Below are positions 62,275-64,000 of a stretch of 64,000 nt of DNA, piece by piece. The position numbers and the translations under genes were made by a program. The DNA is taken from the NCBI GenBank assembly GCA_030750975.1, contig JASMHC010000001.1:186001-250000 (forward strand), read 5' to 3'. This DNA is from Paracoccaceae bacterium (GTDB lineage Bacteria > Pseudomonadota > Alphaproteobacteria > Rhodobacterales > Rhodobacteraceae). The notes below the pieces were generated by a model that worked only from the letters and a program-made list of their open reading frames with translations, was not told the DNA's origin and searched no databases. Positions within the stretch are counted from its first letter, which is position 1. Every line of letters begins with the position of its first letter.

Positions 62275-63618
62275 ATGGATTTTATGTCGCTGATTCCGCA
62301 ATTCGGAAATCTGGCTTTCACGATTGCGGCCTTCGTCATCGCCTTGGTCGTCATTATCTTCGTACATGAGTTTGGCCACTATATTGTCGGCCGGTGGAGC
62401 GGTATCAAAGCCGAAGTATTCAGCCTCGGGTTCGGGCCGGTGATTTGGTCACGTCATGACCAGCACGGCACCAAATGGCAGATCGCGGCGATCCCCTTTG
62501 GGGGCTATGTACGGTTTTTAGGCGATTCCAATGCAGCAAGCGGGAAAGCCTCGGACGTGATGGACAGCCTGCCCGAAGCCGAAAAACGCCATTCCATGCA
62601 TGGCGCCCCGCTCTGGGCACGGGCCGCAACTGTCGCGGCGGGGCCGATATTCAATTTCATCCTGGCCATACTGGTCTTTTTCGTTCTGGCCTTGTCGACC
62701 GGTAATGTGCGCGAACCGCTGACAGTCGGAGAACTGCTTCCTCTGCCGCAAGGCACCTATGAGCTGAAGGTTGGCGACGAAATTCTTGCGATTGAGGGAA
62801 ATGATATCGAAGACCTGACGGGAATGGATGGTCTGAGCGACAAGTTGCCCGTGCAGCAAACCCTGACCTACACGATTTCCCGTGACGGCAGCGTTTTGGA
62901 TGTGCAAGGCCCCTATACATATCCGCCCATGATTACCTTTTTGATCCCCCGTTCCGCGGCTTTCGAGGCGGGAATGAAAGTGGGTGATGTGGTTACGCAT
63001 GTTGATGGCGAACCGATTGTTGCCTTTAGCCAGCTAAAAACAGCCGTCGAAGCTTCGCAGGGCGCGGCCGTTGATCTGACGGTTTGGAACGGGGGCGACG
63101 TGCGCAATGTAAGCCTTGAACCGCGACGCACGGATGAACCGCAGGCCGATGGCAGTTATCAGACGGTGTACCGGATCGGGGTCGTTCTGGATTTCATGTT
63201 CGAACCCCAGCGCGAGATGATCGGACTTGGCGAAGCCGCCAGATACAGCGCTGCCCAGGTTTGGAATATAATCGGGGCAAGTTTCTCGGGTCTTTACAAT
63301 GTTGCCATCGGCGCAATTTCAACATGCAATCTGTCTGGCCCGATCGGTATCGCGGAAACTTCCGGGGCAATGGCCAGTCAGGGAATCGATGATTTCGTCT
63401 ATTTCATTGCTTTTCTGTCATCGGCGGTCGGATTGATGAATCTATTGCCGGTCCCGGTACTGGATGGCGGGCATCTTGTTTTTCACGTCTATGAATCGCT
63501 GACCGGCCGCCCACCAAGCGATGGCGTTTTCCGGGTGCTTATGACCGCTGGTTTGTTTGTTTTGCTGGCCTTCATGGCCTTTGCCATAACCAATGACGTG
63601 GCCTGCCTGGGCGGGTAA
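62275..63618 (+). CDS. rseP: RIP metalloprotease RseP
   Basis: A 447-residue site-2 protease in the inner membrane. The zinc motif HEFGH is in the first helix (IFVHEFGHYIVG), two PDZ-type domains follow (about 130-300), and the second active-site segment is NLLPVPVLDGGHLVF. It cleaves anti-sigma factors or signal-peptide remnants. It follows dxr by 18 bases; bamA is the expected next gene. Confidence 0.95.
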   Translation: MDFMSLIPQFGNLAFTIAAFVIALVVIIFVHEFGHYIVGRWSGIKAEVFSLGFGPVIWSRHDQHGTKWQIAAIPFGGYVRFLGDSNAASGKASDVMDSLPEAEKRHSMHGAPLWARAATVAAGPIFNFILAILVFFVLALSTGNVREPLTVGELLPLPQGTYELKVGDEILAIEGNDIEDLTGMDGLSDKLPVQQTLTYTISRDGSVLDVQGPYTYPPMITFLIPRSAAFEAGMKVGDVVTHVDGEPIVAFSQLKTAVEASQGAAVDLTVWNGGDVRNVSLEPRRTDEPQADGSYQTVYRIGVVLDFMFEPQREMIGLGEAARYSAAQVWNIIGASFSGLYNVAIGAISTCNLSGPIGIAETSGAMASQGIDDFVYFIAFLSSAVGLMNLLPVPVLDGGHLVFHVYESLTGRPPSDGVFRVLMTAGLFVLLAFMAFAITNDVACLGG

Positions 63619-63636
63619 ATTCAAAAAACCGTCGCT

Positions 63637-63698
63637 TGGTCGTCCATTTTCTGCCCGATTCCCAGTCTACGAATGGAAGGCAGATAAGGAGACGACCA
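63637..63698 (+). promoter_or_regulatory. long hairpin covering the ribosome site of the 49-residue protein
   Basis: TGGTCGTC (63637-63644) pairs with GACGACCA (63691-63698), and TCTGCC (about 63650-63655) with GGCAGA (63679-63684), making an imperfect 19-pair hairpin with a 23-base loop. The ribosome site AAGGAG (63686-63691) lies in the 3' arm and would be hidden when folded. Confidence 0.6.
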
Positions 63699-63848
63699 AT
63701 GCAGACCATCGCTAACAGCTCGAATGCCCTGGCGTTTTTGTTCGGCCTGAACTGGGACCGGATTGTTTTTCTTGCCGCTGTCGCCGGTGCTCTGACACTG
63801 GCCGCGCTGATCTTCTCGATGCAAACCGCGGCACCTTTTTCCGTTTAA
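63699..63848 (+). CDS. 49-residue single-pass membrane protein
   Basis: A short frame starting MQTIANSSNALAFLFGLNWD with one strong transmembrane helix (about 22-42) and a short C-terminus TAAPFSV. AAGGAG lies seven bases upstream. It sits between rseP and the probable bamA, and its ribosome site is within a long hairpin. Function unknown. Confidence 0.65.
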   Translation: MQTIANSSNALAFLFGLNWDRIVFLAAVAGALTLAALIFSMQTAAPFSV

Positions 63849-63956
63849 TCCGAAGCTGAGCCAACAAATTCTTGCCGAATGGCAGGGATCATTTTGACAT
63901 GCCCGTTTAATCCCGATACGAAACTTGGGACTGGGATGTCTTAAAAGGTTGTCTTC

Positions 63957-64000
63957 ATGCGCAAATCTGCGGCGCCGCGGGCTATGGCCCGGGCTGAAAC
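63957..64000 (+). CDS. start of the next gene, probably bamA (partial)
   Basis: An ATG eight or so bases after AAAAGG opens a frame MRKSAAPRAMARAE that runs off the window. The basic start could be the n-region of a signal peptide. BamA usually follows rseP in alphaproteobacteria, which is the main reason for the suggestion; only 14 codons are visible. Confidence 0.35.
   Translation, partial: MRKSAAPRAMARAE

Overview
The window reads as a chromosomal segment of a marine alphaproteobacterium of the Rhodobacterales (Roseobacter group). The evidence is a circularly permuted two-piece tmRNA gene, a dmdA-acuI pair for dimethylsulfoniopropionate (DMSP) breakdown, an alpha-type SspB, a DksA with a degenerate zinc finger, an ornithine-lipid acyltransferase, and zwf-pgl-pgi and dxr-rseP gene orders usual for that group. 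I see no insertion sequence, prophage, CRISPR array or rRNA operon. Almost all of the window is densely packed housekeeping genes, with a few accessory islands.

Layout. 1-4.9 kb: a small ribbon-helix-helix/DUF4169 pair, fumC, sspB, chrA, the tmRNA gene and a cysteine-less DsrC-family protein. 4.9-9.5 kb: a FadR-type GntR regulator with a perfect palindrome at its start codon, a divergent DUF2182-DUF1326 pair, then dmdA and acuI. 9.6-13.7 kb: a minus-strand cluster of MoxR ATPase, acetyltransferase, DUF2927 lipoprotein, a 55-residue membrane protein and a CoxE-type VWA protein. 13.8-16.4 kb: dksA, a flavin monooxygenase and xthA.

16.4-19.4 kb holds the most unusual locus. A 184-residue protein is built from seven 21-22 residue repeats sharing TGG(F/Y)ISG. 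It is followed, after a GC hairpin, by an unfamiliar 357-residue protein and an overlapping EamA/DMT-type transporter. The layout (abundant repetitive peptide, putative processing protein, exporter) resembles a multi-core ribosomal peptide system, but that function is inference.

19.3-30.7 kb: erpA-like, dgt, argS, a SPOR protein, scpA-scpB, a 41-residue basic protein, dcd, tRNA-Pro(GGG), a MerR regulator, ihfA, fabH, plsX, rpmF and DUF177. 30.8-35.8 kb: bamE, olsB, an ABC-F ATPase, an SDR dehydrogenase and a lone radical SAM protein. 35.9-42.9 kb: the Entner-Doudoroff/pentose-phosphate entry operon zwf-pgl-pgi under a LacI-like palindrome, an SDR whose start abuts the operon terminator, an orphan EnvZ-like kinase, an MBL-fold hydrolase and tRNA-Asn(GTT). 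43-50.5 kb: CorC-type protein, xerD, a secreted helical protein, aroK-aroB, DUF924, ssb and an ABM-domain protein. 50.5-56.7 kb: a four-gene dipeptide/oligopeptide ABC importer with fused ATPases. 57.1-64 kb: miaA, then pyrH-frr-uppS-cdsA-dxr-rseP, a 49-residue membrane protein and the probable start of bamA.

Coordinates of starts were chosen from Shine-Dalgarno spacing and family N-termini. All family assignments are by eye from the translations; no database search was run.
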